Shown in pieces: positions 11,462 to 22,464 of a stretch of DNA of 64,000 nucleotides (position 1 is the stretch's first letter; each line of letters starts with the position of its first letter). The DNA lies in assembly GCA_020740775.1 (NCBI GenBank), contig JAHEWK010000004.1, positions 930,001 through 994,000 on the forward strand. The letters are read 5' to 3'. The DNA comes from Ilyonectria destructans (taxonomy: Eukaryota > Ascomycota > Sordariomycetes > Hypocreales > Nectriaceae). The notes under the pieces are model-generated. The model was not told where the DNA came from and searched no databases. It saw nothing but the letters and a program-made list of their open reading frames with translations. Made by a program: the position numbers and the translations under genes.

Positions 11462-12661
11462 ATGGCGCCTAATCAGGGCCTGGTGCATCTCAAGGAGTAC
11501 GACATCAAGGACAGTAACGTGGAGCTGATCGGCTCACACATCGATCACGAGGTCAAGTACAACTCGGCTGCCACCGAACCAGCGTGGAACGATGGCAGGG
11601 TCGGTCTAGAGCCTGGCCTAATCGTCTGGCGCATTGAGCAGTTTGAGGTTGTCGCCTGGCCCAAGGCCAAGTACGGCACATTCTACGACGGGGACAGCTT
11701 CATCGTCTTGTACTCTTACAAGGTCGGCGACAAAGACGGCAATGAGAAGTTAGCGCACGACATTTTCTTTTGGCTGGGAGCGCATACGTCGCAGGACGAA
11801 GCGGGTACGGCAGCTTATAAGACGGCTGAGCTGGATGAGTTCCTGCGAGGTTCCGCGACTCAGCATCGCGAGGTCCAGGTGGCGCCCTCGGACGAGTTCT
11901 TGGCTTTGTTTCCCCGCATGTCCATCCGGTCGGGAGGAACCAAGACGGGATTCCGACACGTGGAGGAGGAGGTCAAGGATGAGACGCTCACGCTGCTACG
12001 CGTATTCAAGAACCCGGCGGCTGGCGCCAACGGTGTCATTGTGATCGAGGTAGAGCCTACCTGGCGCAGTCTCGACGACGTCGACGTCTTTGTGCTCGAC
12101 ACGGGCGACAAGATTTGGGTTTGGCAAGGCCAGGACTGCAGCCCTATGGAGAAGGGCAAGGCTGCCCAGGTGGTGCACGACATGACGGTAGCCAAGCACG
12201 CCGAAGTCGAGGTGCTCTCGCAGTCCGAGTTCCGGTCGCAGCGCGTCGTCGATCTCCTGGGAGGCGACGACGAGACCCCCCGATCAGGATTTCGCTGCAG
12301 ACGCCCATTCGCCTCCGGCAACCAACAGCACGGCGCCGATCCCCAGCCCAGGAGGCTGTTCCGCCTCAGCAACGCCTCAGGCAAGCTCCTGTTCGAGCTC
12401 GTCAAGGATGGCGAGCGGGTCACACGCGATGATCTTGACAGCAATGATATCTTCCTGCTGGACGATGCTGGTAAGGCTATCTGGGTGTGGGAGGGAAGGG
12501 GAGCCAGTGCCACGGAGAGGAAGTGGTGGTACCGCGTTGCGCAGTCCTACCTGCAGAACCTGCAGGCTGAGGCCGGGCACGAGGACGCATACTTGATGCC
12601 GGTGGGCAAGGTGGTTGAGGGGAATGAGAGCCGGAGCTTTCTCAAGGTCATTTCGGTGTGA
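11462..12661 (+). CDS. Fragmin-like actin-binding protein with three gelsolin repeats
   Basis: A 399-residue intronless frame from the ATG at 11462 (MAPNQGLVHLKEYDIKDSN). Three gelsolin-type repeats are visible: one around residues 55-160 with LEPGLIVWRIEQFEVV, a second around 175-265 with VFVLDTGDKIWVWQG, and a third around 295-395 with IFLLDDAGKAIWVWEG. Three repeats with the linker at the front match fragmin/severin-type proteins, which sever and cap actin filaments in a calcium-dependent way in the cytosol. The segment between repeats 2 and 3 (12270-12350) is Arg/Pro-rich and poorly conserved-looking; a small unannotated intron there cannot be excluded, though the frame stays open through it. 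Confidence 0.85.
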   Translation: MAPNQGLVHLKEYDIKDSNVELIGSHIDHEVKYNSAATEPAWNDGRVGLEPGLIVWRIEQFEVVAWPKAKYGTFYDGDSFIVLYSYKVGDKDGNEKLAHDIFFWLGAHTSQDEAGTAAYKTAELDEFLRGSATQHREVQVAPSDEFLALFPRMSIRSGGTKTGFRHVEEEVKDETLTLLRVFKNPAAGANGVIVIEVEPTWRSLDDVDVFVLDTGDKIWVWQGQDCSPMEKGKAAQVVHDMTVAKHAEVEVLSQSEFRSQRVVDLLGGDDETPRSGFRCRRPFASGNQQHGADPQPRRLFRLSNASGKLLFELVKDGERVTRDDLDSNDIFLLDDAGKAIWVWEGRGASATERKWWYRVAQSYLQNLQAEAGHEDAYLMPVGKVVEGNESRSFLKVISV

Positions 12662-13830
12662 GGATGCCTGAGAGGAGCGCTAGAGACCATGCTGGCAGAT
12701 CGATGGTTAGCTGATGGTATTAGATATGTTTGTGAACAGGTCAACACAGGTTGGCGGCCAGGTTAGTAGACATATTAGCACAGTAGTAGCACATTGTTGG
12801 CACAATGTGGTAGAACAAATGGCAAGATATCTGTTGGTTCTCAGAGCACAGCGACAGTAATTAGTAATGGTGCGTGAAGAAGAGCGGAAGCGCGGCGGCC
12901 AAGATGGGACCACACGATGCCGAGAAGCTGGGATCTTGCAAGGGCGTCTGAGGCCCGCAGACTACCGAGCTAGATGACCTTTACTAACATAATCTGGATT
13001 AAGATCACCGTGACTAGATGTGCCAAGCGTGGGGTCCTTGTCGACAGTTTACCTCTTGCGCGTGGCATGATACTACCTTTTTCTTCTTCTTTTTCTTCCT
13101 AGCGAGATATGCGTCGCTAGAGCCTTGATCTACACTGTGTGAAGCCTCATTGGGAGAGTAAGATGAGCCACGAGACGATGGACAGGGTGGGCTGGCTCGT
13201 GCAGTTACAACAAGGTCGGTGATCATGCAGGTTGGTGGACAAGGGATTGAGGCACAAAACAACCTTAGTGTTTAAAGTTTTTTTTGAGCCTTTTTTCGGT
13301 GCGGTAGTTCCGACCCGTACGGGAGTCAATGAGTGTCGATCATGAAGCAAAGCGTCTTATCAATCCACGCCACGCTGCATGAACATCTTATCGATCAGCC
13401 AATCTTATCAATCCACATCTAAGTAATCACTCCGGAGCGTTCCTAAAGAGGCAATGCGATTCATGCCTGGCTCTCTGTTCCTGCGGATGGGATCTAGGTC
13501 CCTGAAACGTTCCAGCGAGCTACTGCGTAGAGAATGTGCAGTAGAGGCCATCATGCCATTGCTGTGTGGATACGATGCTCAGAGCCGACGCCGTTCCCGT
13601 CTGGTCATGTCCTCCGCCTCCTGCCCGGTGTGGACTGACCAGATTTGGAGAGAGCCAGGACTGTAAACTGCTTACCAAAAAAGAAGCCCAAAACTGGGGT
13701 TCGGGCGGATCATTACCGAAGCCAGGGGGACTATCCTGGTGGATCGAATATCCCAGCCCGCAGCCGGAGCGACGCTGACCATGAAGAGCCTGTTTCTGTT
13801 TGCCAATGGCAACCCTAACCGAGCATAAGG

Positions 13831-13870
13831 CCCGTGGAGCATCAATATCTCGCCATTGATGCTTCACGGG
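13831..13870. repeat. Inverted repeat, 16-bp arms with 8-bp loop
   Basis: Arms 13831-13846 and 13855-13870 are reverse complements at 15 of 16 positions. The single exception is a G:T pair, so an RNA copy read from the + strand could pair along all 16 positions around an 8-nt loop. No T-run follows, and it is not next to a gene end (the nearest CDS ends at 12661). It may be the relic of a small mobile element or a hairpin RNA. Confidence 0.75.
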
Positions 13871-14551
13871 GATATCCTTCCACTCTGCCCAATAGAGCGG
13901 CCAGCAGCACGGCTTAGATGATCGATCCCCGCCATGCTACGTCGTAGGACGCTAAGTGGTCCCGGCCGGTCACCCGAAGCGGGTTCCGGCTGCCGCGCCG
14001 GCACGACGGAGCGACCGAGATACCGATGCGAGTTCATCCCACTGTCCGCCAGACGCCGATACCAGTTCATCCCACGGTCTATCGCACGGTCCGCAGCCCG
14101 TTGCAACGGCGTGGGAGGCGCTTTGAGGCGTTCGGGAGGGTCTGGGGACTACGGGCGGCTCGAGGCCAGGTTATTACGCATCACACTTGCGTAGTGTCTT
14201 ACACTGAGATCGGTGGCGCTCCAAACGGCGCCTCTGCCGCGTGGCTCGCGCAAGATCAGATCGGCGATGGCACGTGTAATTCAACGTCAGAATTCGGACG
14301 CCTCGTGTACTTCCTTTCTCGGGTCGCCCGTTCTACTGTCCGCGTTTACGCCCTCGTAGGGCGGGAGTTGCTCGTACGTGTACGGCAATTACAACACTAA
14401 ACCCAAGACCCGTACACCTAAGCGGAGCCAAACGACCCGTTATTTCCTCAACGAGGCCTAGGAAACGCCCCTCCCGGCCGAACAAGCGAATGCAACTGGG
14501 CTCCCTTAGCATTTGCCAAGGCGCTTGCTGAGTTTTTGCGGTACATGATAC

Positions 14552-14560
14552 ATCTGATAA
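14552..14560 (+). promoter_or_regulatory. ATCTGATAA, candidate site for an SreA/SRE-type iron GATA factor
   Basis: The nonamer exactly matches ATCWGATAA, the known recognition sequence of the fungal siderophore-regulating GATA repressors (SRE in Neurospora, SreA in Aspergillus). It lies 717 bp upstream of the ferric reductase start codon, on the same strand. The link to iron repression of that gene is an inference from motif plus neighbour. Confidence 0.5.
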
Positions 14561-15276
14561 CCCGTCTTGGCAGGTCCGAGGCTTATAGGAGCCCTGGCTC
14601 CGGCCACGGGCATCTTGGGCAGATGGCAATCTAAGGTTAGAGCTGGAAAGAACCTTTTTTGATGGGTGGGGAGATCGTGGAGCCGAAAATTGAGTTGAGA
14701 GCCCATGGCTTGGTTGCAATATGGCTCAGACTGTAGGGATGGCCGCTACAAGAGGCTGCAGAGCACCGAGCGTTATAGGTCGACGAGGAGGTATACCGCC
14801 GAGTACGTCCACGCCCAGCCCGCAGACGCACAAATCAAGTTGAGTCATTTCAGTAATGGCTGCCAAAGCTACCGCCCGTCGAGCCCAAGGCGCGAATTGG
14901 GATGTTGGAAACGTCCGTGACGATCTTTTCGCCTCGGCTAGCGATGGAGAGTGGGATGCGGGATGGGGGCTAGTCACAAACAAGGCTTGCTTGGGGCGTG
15001 GAGGCAGTTGTAACTCGTGGCCTGTGACTGGAGACGAGCTTTGCTCTTACTGTGTTCCCTGGGCTCTCTGGATCCTCGCGGGGGCACCTTAGGGCCAAGT
15101 GTATCAAGTATAAAGTGTACCGTCCGCCTCGGGTGTGGATCAACATCTGAGAGATGAGCCCCTTCTCCACTGCCTTTTCTTCATCTCAAGAGAAACCAAC
15201 CGTCCTGGATCGGCTCCTTTGTTTGTAGCAAGCCCTCTCCCTCTGGCTGGCGTTGAGTCCTCAACTGGTCCACAAG

Positions 15277-17532
15277 ATGAGACTCTCACGCTCCCTCGCC
15301 ACCGCCGCGGCGCTCCTAGTGTCGTCCGCCCAAGGCTCTCCTCTCCTCGGCTATGGTTCGTACAACTACGACACCCCATGCTTCTACGCTTGTAACAACG
15401 CGATCCCCACCTCGCTCAATTGCCCAGAGTATGCCGAACTCAGCGAAGAGGAGCTTGCCTTTACATCCCCTTCCGCTACTTGCTTCGGCAATGACACTAG
15501 CTACCTGACCTCCATCGCGTGGTGTATCAAGGAACACTGCGATGAGTCGGTCAAGATATGGGAGGTTGAGAAGTTCTGGGCCGAAGACCTCTTCTATGGC
15601 TCCACCGAGCCGGGAGTTGTCATCCGGTACACATACTCCGAAGCCATCGAGGAAGTCGACACGAAGAACCCTCCGCAGCCCATGGGCACGGACTTGGTGT
15701 TGAACCGGACAATCTCACTCACAGACGACGAGTACATTCCCTACCTCAATTCCATCATGTCGTTCAAAATCACCAGCAAGAATGAGTCCAAGTTCTCGTA
15801 AGCCACACTCACTTCCGAAGGCTCTACAACCTCGAGTTGCCAGAACATCCACCACTAACACGTTTGTCTCCCGCCTAGGCTCCTCGTATTCATCGGTGGT
15901 GCCGTGGCTCCCGTCGCCCTCTCCCTCCTTCGCCTGCTTCCCTGGCCCGTCAAGCTTCGCAGCAAGTTCTACGCATACTTCATCGACCCTCCCGTCTTTG
16001 GAAAGAGTCATAACGTGCCGGTTCTTGGCTTGGCTATGGTTCCTACTCGCGGCCAAGCCATTTTCATCATCTACATTATCCTTATCAACTGCGCTGTTTC
16101 CTTCGTTGGATTCCCTACCTATACTCCCAACGCGTGGTACCCTGACCGCTCCTATGAGCTTATTCGATATATGGGCAATCGTTTCGGCATGTTGTCATTC
16201 GCCAACATCTCCCTCACCATCTTGTACGGAGGCAGGAACAATCTGCTGATGTGGCTAACCAACTGGTCTCACTCGACCTTCCTATTGCTTCATCGATGGA
16301 TAGCTTTCACATGTACCATGCAGGCCTGCTTGCACTCTGCTATGTGGCTTCATTTGGTGGTTGAAGGAAACACTTATGCCGAGACATATATCCTACCGTA
16401 TTGGTACTGGGGCATTGTCGGTACACTGGCACTAAGCTTCCTCATCCCTTTCTCTATCATGCCAATTCGAAAGCACATTTACGAAATCTTCCTGATTGGC
16501 CACATCGCCCTGGCCATCACTGCCATTGTCGGTTCGTGGTACCATATCCTCGCCCTCTACGAGGGTCGAAATGGTTTCGACGTTTGGCTGTTCGTGGCCA
16601 TGGCGATCTGGGCCTTCGACAGACTCTTGCGTATCGCTCGAATTAGCAAGCACGGCATCAAGAGGGCATACATTACTAAGGTTGATGACGAGTATATCCG
16701 AATCGACATTCCTGGCGTTGAATGCAGCGGATACTGCTACTCCTACTACCCTACCGTCTCCTGGCGCCTATGGGAGAACCATCCTTTCTCCATTGTCGGT
16801 GTTACCCCTGGACAGAGCACGGTTTCCGCGGAGTCCTTGATCTCTTCCAACTCTAACTCCAACTCTGACACCGAGATTTCATCTGTTGCTGTCGACGCTG
16901 CTGCGAGAAAGGAGGCTGGCATCGTCGCCGCCAAGACTACTACGACTATTGCCAGCCTGCGCGGCAAGAAGGCCGGCATCACCATGTTCGTCCGCGTCCA
17001 CAAGGGCCTGACCAAGCTTCTCGCCTCAAAGGCTGGTCTTGAGGCCGGTGTTCCCGTTCTCATCGAGTCCAGCTACGGCCACGAGGGCAAGACATCTCTC
17101 CAGGGCAACGAAAGCAAATACAACGCCACCCTTGACTATCCCAACACGCTCGTCATTGCTGGTGGTGTCGGTGTCACTGCTGTCATCCCCGCGCTCCAGA
17201 ACTCACTCAGCATCTACGAGCCCCTCGGAACCACCAAGTTCTACTGGGGTATCCGTAACCGCGGTCTCGTGGATGCCGTCGAGGGCATGCTGCTGGGACA
17301 GGGCGATGGAAAGAAGGGCAACTGGGGTCGTATTGAGCCTCACATTACGGTTGGATCACGCCTTAACGTGCGGGAGATCTTAGAGAAGGAGTTGAGCAAA
17401 GATGGAAGTGCTGGAACTACAGTTGTTGTCTGCGGACCCTTGCCCATGCTGGATGAGGTGCGATATACGGTTGCAGCTATGGCCCGACATGGAGCCGTGG
17501 TGAGATTAATGGAGGAGGCTGTGGTGTGGTAA
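15277..17532 (+). CDS. Ferric-chelate reductase (FRE family)
   Basis: Exons 15277-15797 and 15879-17532 (intron 81 bp, GTAAGC...TAG, phase 2) encode 724 residues. A signal peptide (about residues 1-20) precedes a cysteine-bearing extracellular region with N-glycosylation sites. The membrane domain has the paired haem histidines H312/H326 and H382/H396, each pair 13 residues apart as in the family. The flavin site HPFSIV begins at H475, and NAD(P)H-binding motifs GGVGVTAVIP and VVVCGPLP follow near the C-terminus. It should move electrons from cytosolic NADPH via FAD and haems to reduce extracellular Fe(III) or Cu(II) at the plasma membrane. A candidate iron GATA site lies upstream. Its 3' end faces the next gene's 3' end 91 bp away. 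Confidence 0.92.
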
Positions 17533-17623
17533 CGCACTATATCTCGAGAACAAGAAAAATAATAAATTGAGCGTTAATTTCATCAAAACTTATAACTATT
17601 TATTTTGTGTCTACTACTAACAC

Positions 17624-19551
17624 CTAAATGCGACCTCTTCGGAGGAACTTATTAGGCAGATCAACATGCTTCGCCCGCAAGTACTCGCAAATATTCTTCC
17701 CCAGGGTATCGTACTCGCTCGTCGAGTTGTATCCGCGGTCCAGGTGGTCTCTTACGAGGAAGTGCACTGCGCGGATACCCGGGATCTCGAACCGCTCAAT
17801 CTTCTTGCCCTTGTTGCTACCCTCGAGCAGGTGATGGATCTTCTCGATGGTCAGGACGCTACGCAGCCAGTCCCACTCGTCCTGGTGGCGCACGTAGAAG
17901 CCCACGTTGGCATCCGACGCCTTGTCACCAGAGCGACCGCCGACGATCCAGCCCAGAGGTCCACGGGTTGTAGGTCCAAATGTCGCGAGATCGACGGGGT
18001 TCTTGGTCTCGTACGACTTCTGGTCGCGGGGGTAGTCTGGGCGCGTGTTGTCCTGAACAGGGATATCGATGGACTTGCTGGCCCAGGGGAGCTCAACGCG
18101 ATGCTTGATCTCCTTCTGAGGCAGGAGTGTCACGTAGTATTCATAAAAGGGCTTTCCCTCGCTCTGGCGTTGGTCGTTACCGAGGGTTGCGCCGGGGCAG
18201 CTCTGTAGGAAGTTCTCCATGCACCAGCGGTTGAAGCCGGGGACGTCGAGAGTAAATTTGTCGACGAGCGCCTTGTTCTTGGTCTGAACGAAGATTCTCA
18301 AGTCTACCGTAGAAACCTCTTGGTTCCGGGGGTTCTCGGGAGAATATCCGTTAAGTGTGAACTTGAGGCATGTCAAGTCCTTCATCGCGTCGCCGATCGA
18401 GTGGCGGATCTGTCGCTCTGTCCACTCCGCCTTTTCTTCGAGATCAAGACCCACGAGGTAGTAATGGAACTCAGCCTGGTACCCTCCAAACGCAGTCAGG
18501 CCAACCTTGGTAGTAGAGGGGGCAGGAAGGCCGCGCACGCCAGTGACAAGGACGCGGTCCTTGGAAATGTCCTTCATGACGATACCCTCAAGGTTGGCAG
18601 TGACATCAGAGCCGTAGTACAGGGGACCCTGGATCTCGTACAGCAACTGTGAGGAGACTGTGCCAACTGATACCTCGCCTCCAGTGCCAGGCTCCTTGCT
18701 AATGATGCAGGAACCGTCAAACTCAACCTCGGCGATGGGGAAGCCGAGGTTCTCGCACTTGTCCATGAGGCGCTTGAAGCCGGAGTAGTAGCCACCGCAG
18801 ACGTAAGCGGAGCACTCGATCAAGTGGCCAGCCACGAGCGAACCAGCGATCTGGTCGAGATCCGTCTCGCGGTCCCAGCCGTGCCACCACATCGACGCGC
18901 CGATCGTAGGGGCGGCGTCGGCGACACGGCCGGCGATGACGATGTCGCAACCTTGTCGAAGAGCCTCTGCGATACCAGCACCGCCGAGATAGCACCTGTT
19001 GAGGGTCAGTAATTTGATAAAGAACCAGGGTTTCCGTCATTAGAGGAGACTTACTGAGCGCAAATAATGTCATGGCCCCATTCCTTCAGAGTCTTGCCGG
19101 TCATCAAGCTGACAAACTCCTCACCATCCTCCTGCAACCGCTTGACGGTGTCCGTAACTTCATCTCCGTTGATCCATCCCACCTTCAAGTCAAGTCCTTG
19201 CCGCTTGATCTCCTCCTCAACCTGCTTGGCGAGGAGCTCAGTATCACTGGCGCCGGCATTCACAGCGACCTTGATGTTCTTGGACTTGAGATAGGGCAGC
19301 GCAGGAGACAGGTTGTCCATGAAGGTCGGGTCAAAGAGACCCATGGGCTCGTCCTTGAGCTCGCCAGCCTTGCGCATGCGGGCGTTCTCCTCCTTCTGGG
19401 CGCCGTGCAGCGTCATGGTGCATTCGGACAGCCAGTCGCCAATGATGCAGTCGATGTCGCAGTTCTTGGCCAGGTCTCCGATGGCTCGTTGCCGATCGGA
19501 GAAGCCGCCTGAGGAACCGGCGATGCGGATTGCTCGCTTTGCTGAAGGCAT
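17624..19551 (-). CDS. AtuA / DUF1446 family protein
   Basis: Exons 19551-19055 and 18995-17624 (intron 59 bp, GTAAGT...CAG, phase 2, joined codon Gln) give 622 residues. The N-terminus (IRIAGSSGGFSDRQRAIGDL) and the later CDIVIAGRVADAAPTIGA block are typical of the DUF1446 domain, named after AtuA of the acyclic terpene utilisation pathway in Pseudomonas. The C-terminal ~120 residues, beginning near RGPLGWIVGGRSGDKASDAN, match the small second domain often fused to it. In fungi the family is widespread and the reaction is unknown; terpene use should not be assumed. No signal peptide or membrane segment. It is convergent with the ferric reductase, so their 3' UTRs probably overlap. Confidence 0.88.
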
Positions 19552-21419
19552 TGTTGCGATATTCGGACCTCTGCGTTGACTCTTGAGGTTATTGTTCCCA
19601 AGGGTTCTAGTATCGTCACCTGCTGTCTATCTCTCTCCTCTCACTTCGTCAAGAACACTCCCCTTCTACTTATACCTCGTTTGTCCCCCTCATTTCTCCA
19701 CATTGCCGCCATGTTACCGGCTCAATGTTCGGAAGACAGCACGCGGACTCTCAAGTCTTCAACCGACTGGCTTGCTCTCCCGCGTCGGCTCAGGCTGCCA
19801 TGCCACTTCTCCTCATGCCAGAACAAGTCTAGTCCCGCGTGGGGAGTTGTCCTCGAGACCTCGTCAGTGTGGGGTTAAATCTCCGCCGCCACATCATGTT
19901 GTGGGATCTGGAGCCGATTGGCGAATGCAATAGACGGCGGAAAAGGATACCCACTAACAGACTTGAAATCGGTAGAGTCGACGACAGCCAAAAAGTGCCA
20001 GGCCGAGGAGTCTTCGAATTATGGGTAGTCGGAAATTCAATTTCCTGAGTCATGTTTAATTATTCCCGTGACCCCCGGCTATCCTTTCGAGTCATGACAA
20101 AAGTCGCATTTTGAAGGTTGATGTTAAGCGTCCGGTTACCAAAACCCGTCTGTGGTCAGCCATTTAATTGCTTAATAAAGTTGAAGAAACAAAGTTCGAC
20201 GAACCACTGGTTAAGTGATAAAAGATGGCAGGCGTCTGTCCATCTCAATCCCTTGCCACAACTGGAGCTATCAGCCGCGTCATCATCACAGTTTCAGTCC
20301 TGGTTCGTCGCCCGCCTTGATGCGTGTAGCTAACCTTGGCGGCATTGCCTGCATACTGCTTCTTGGTTGGTTTAATATTCCTCTCCATGTTGTAAAGTAT
20401 CTCTGGGCCGTGCATAGGTACTCATCACGATATATTTTTATGAGCAATCGTATTTTGATCACAATTGAATCGTATTTGTTCTCACGTTACCATCGACATT
20501 ATGATTAATAAGGACATGTTAGCTATTTATTACCGGTGCAAAGCGATTTCTATCCCAGCATTCCCGTCCAAACAACGTGCAACGGCGCGTGGCAATCCGC
20601 CAGTACTATGTTGCAGTCGGCTTCGACGTATGACGGTTCCGTTGTTCCTGTCATGCCACCTCCAAGTTTGCCATGCGAAACAGCGAGACAAAGGAAAGAT
20701 AGCCGGACTGGTGCCATAATCCCAGCACTTCAGTTGAGCTGGCCCTTGAACATCTTCATTCCTACCCCGCCTGACATTACAACTTGGTCGCCGAATGCAC
20801 CCAGTCGCACCAATAAGTGGACCGAAACGCAAGTATGAACTGATGTCACTGACCTATTCAAGGCGCTCTTCGGGTTAGAACCTCTCAATTTGGCCATGTG
20901 AGGTTCTTGGTGAACCTCGCTGGGTCGATTCCTCCAGACTGACCCCGCTACTTGCTTCACTGATCACCGAACATCCCCAAACCCCTCACGACCCACCGAC
21001 TTAAGCATATTATCGACATGGGTTTTGCCATCGCATCCAAAAATATTTGCGTCATTTAAGTATCATGTATGATTCTTCCATCCGACTGTCAAGGTTACTT
21101 TGCAGAACCAAAATGGTAGCTCTGACATGGGTTCGCAAGTTTGCTACCACTCAGTTCCCCCACGTGCCTGTAGATCATGGCATCTGCCGGGGACTATTCC
21201 AAGGCACAACCCCTTCATCAGCGGTATGTTGTCAGTTTCCTGTACACTTCAAGTTGCCGTATTAGGAAACTCGGTGTTGCTCCCACGCGAGTGAGACTTT
21301 CGGTGATGCAAGTGTAGGGGAAAGGTGGTATAAAGAGAGGCTGTTACGCTGTGGCCAGGAAACAGTTGAAGCACTACACCAAGGACCTTGGTTTGAATTA
21401 TCAATAATTGATATTTAAA
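19552..21419. other. Intergenic region, 1.9 kb
   Basis: The left part is a CT-rich leader/promoter for the minus-strand AtuA-like gene; the right part, more A+T-rich, precedes the plus-strand phosphatase-fold gene. No supportable gene, RNA or repeat seen. Confidence 0.55.
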
Positions 21420-22310
21420 ATGAAGTTTAACTCTCTTCTCTTCAACGCCATTTCTGTGGCTGCGGCTTCGTCCCGCACCATCAACATGCGACTGATGACG
21501 TACAACATTCGGCTTGCGGTTTCGGTCGGTGGTACCGGCGAGGAGCTCTGGTCTGTTCGACAGCCATTGATGTCTGCTCAGCTGAACTATGAGAGTGCTG
21601 GAAGGCCTGAAGCGCTCATGTGCTTCCAAGAGGCGACGTACCCTCAAGTCCAAGATCTTGACGCTGGTCTTGGTGATGAGTGGACCTACGTTGGCGTTGG
21701 CCGGGATGATGGCGCTCAGGGTGGAGAGTTCTCCCCGATCTTCTATCGTCCTTCTGTATGGAAACTTGAGAAGAACACGACCTATTGGCTCAGCGAGACT
21801 CCCGAGGAAGTCGGATCCGTGGGATGGGACGCTGCCCTCCCCCGCATCGTGACCGTCGCCCGCTTCCGTCACGACAGCTCCGGCGCGCGCATCGTCTACA
21901 TGTGCACGCACTTCGATCACATCGGCCAAATTGCCCGCGAGAACTCGGCCAAGCTCCTTGTCAATGTCTCCGATGATTGGTCCACCTACAAGAAGAAGAC
22001 TCTTCCCGTGTTCCTTGGCGGCGACCTCAACGTCACGCCTGACAACCTGGCGTACCAAACGTTGGCTTCAGAGATGTACGACACAAAGGATGTAGTACCG
22101 GAGGAACATCATTTCGGAAACGTCAAGACATACACAGCATTTACAGTGGATTCATCTGATGACACCGAGATTGACCATATCTTTGTCAGGGACCCTGAAG
22201 ACCTCGAATGGGACTCCTTTGCGGTTCTCAACACTAGGTTTGAAGATGGTGTCTTCATATCCGATCATCGCCCTGTGGTAGTGGACTTTAAGATGCCTCG
22301 CAAGCAGTGA
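21420..22310 (+). CDS. Endonuclease/exonuclease/phosphatase-fold hydrolase, probably secreted
   Basis: An intronless frame of 296 residues from the ATG at 21420 (an alternative non-ATG extension of four codons is ignored). The fold's catalytic landmarks are all present: MTYNIR near the start, FQEAT with metal-binding E71, THFDHIG, GGDLNVTP with D202 and N204, IDHIFV, and SDHRPV with H283. The family includes DNase I-like nucleases, sphingomyelinases and inositol phosphatases; the substrate cannot be told from the sequence. The first ~18 residues (MKFNSLLFNAISVAAASS) form a short hydrophobic N-terminus that could be a signal peptide, but is weakly hydrophobic, and a cytosolic enzyme is possible. 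Its stop lies 154 bp from the convergent dehydrogenase gene. Confidence 0.87.
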   Translation: MKFNSLLFNAISVAAASSRTINMRLMTYNIRLAVSVGGTGEELWSVRQPLMSAQLNYESAGRPEALMCFQEATYPQVQDLDAGLGDEWTYVGVGRDDGAQGGEFSPIFYRPSVWKLEKNTTYWLSETPEEVGSVGWDAALPRIVTVARFRHDSSGARIVYMCTHFDHIGQIARENSAKLLVNVSDDWSTYKKKTLPVFLGGDLNVTPDNLAYQTLASEMYDTKDVVPEEHHFGNVKTYTAFTVDSSDDTEIDHIFVRDPEDLEWDSFAVLNTRFEDGVFISDHRPVVVDFKMPRKQ

Positions 22311-22464
22311 TGGATGATGAAGTGGTATCAGGTAGCCTCGGACAATTACACCTCGTCTTGGCACACCGAAAATGATATGAAAATAGGACGGTAGTCTACA
22401 AATGAACGCAATTCTATAGCCGGGTATTAATCATCACAAAGCCATCCGTGGTCTCGTCTCTCCA

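Larger units (their letters stand above)
12662..15276. other. Intergenic region upstream of the ferric reductase
   Basis: 2.6 kb without a supportable gene. It contains a pyrimidine tract (13076-13099), a long hairpin (13831-13870), a GC-rich block (about 13930-14420) in which AGTTCATCCCAC occurs twice about 33 bp apart, and an iron-type GATA motif (14552-14560). The right part is the likely promoter of the reductase gene. Confidence 0.6.

Noticed and set aside
13930..14420. GC-rich block with direct repeats, considered as a transposon relic
   Set aside because: No terminal repeats, target duplication or transposase-like frame visible; the repeat (AGTTCATCCCAC twice) is short.
17666..18208. 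Plus-strand frame opposite the AtuA-like gene
   Set aside because: Antisense shadow of a G+C-rich coding exon; no independent protein features.
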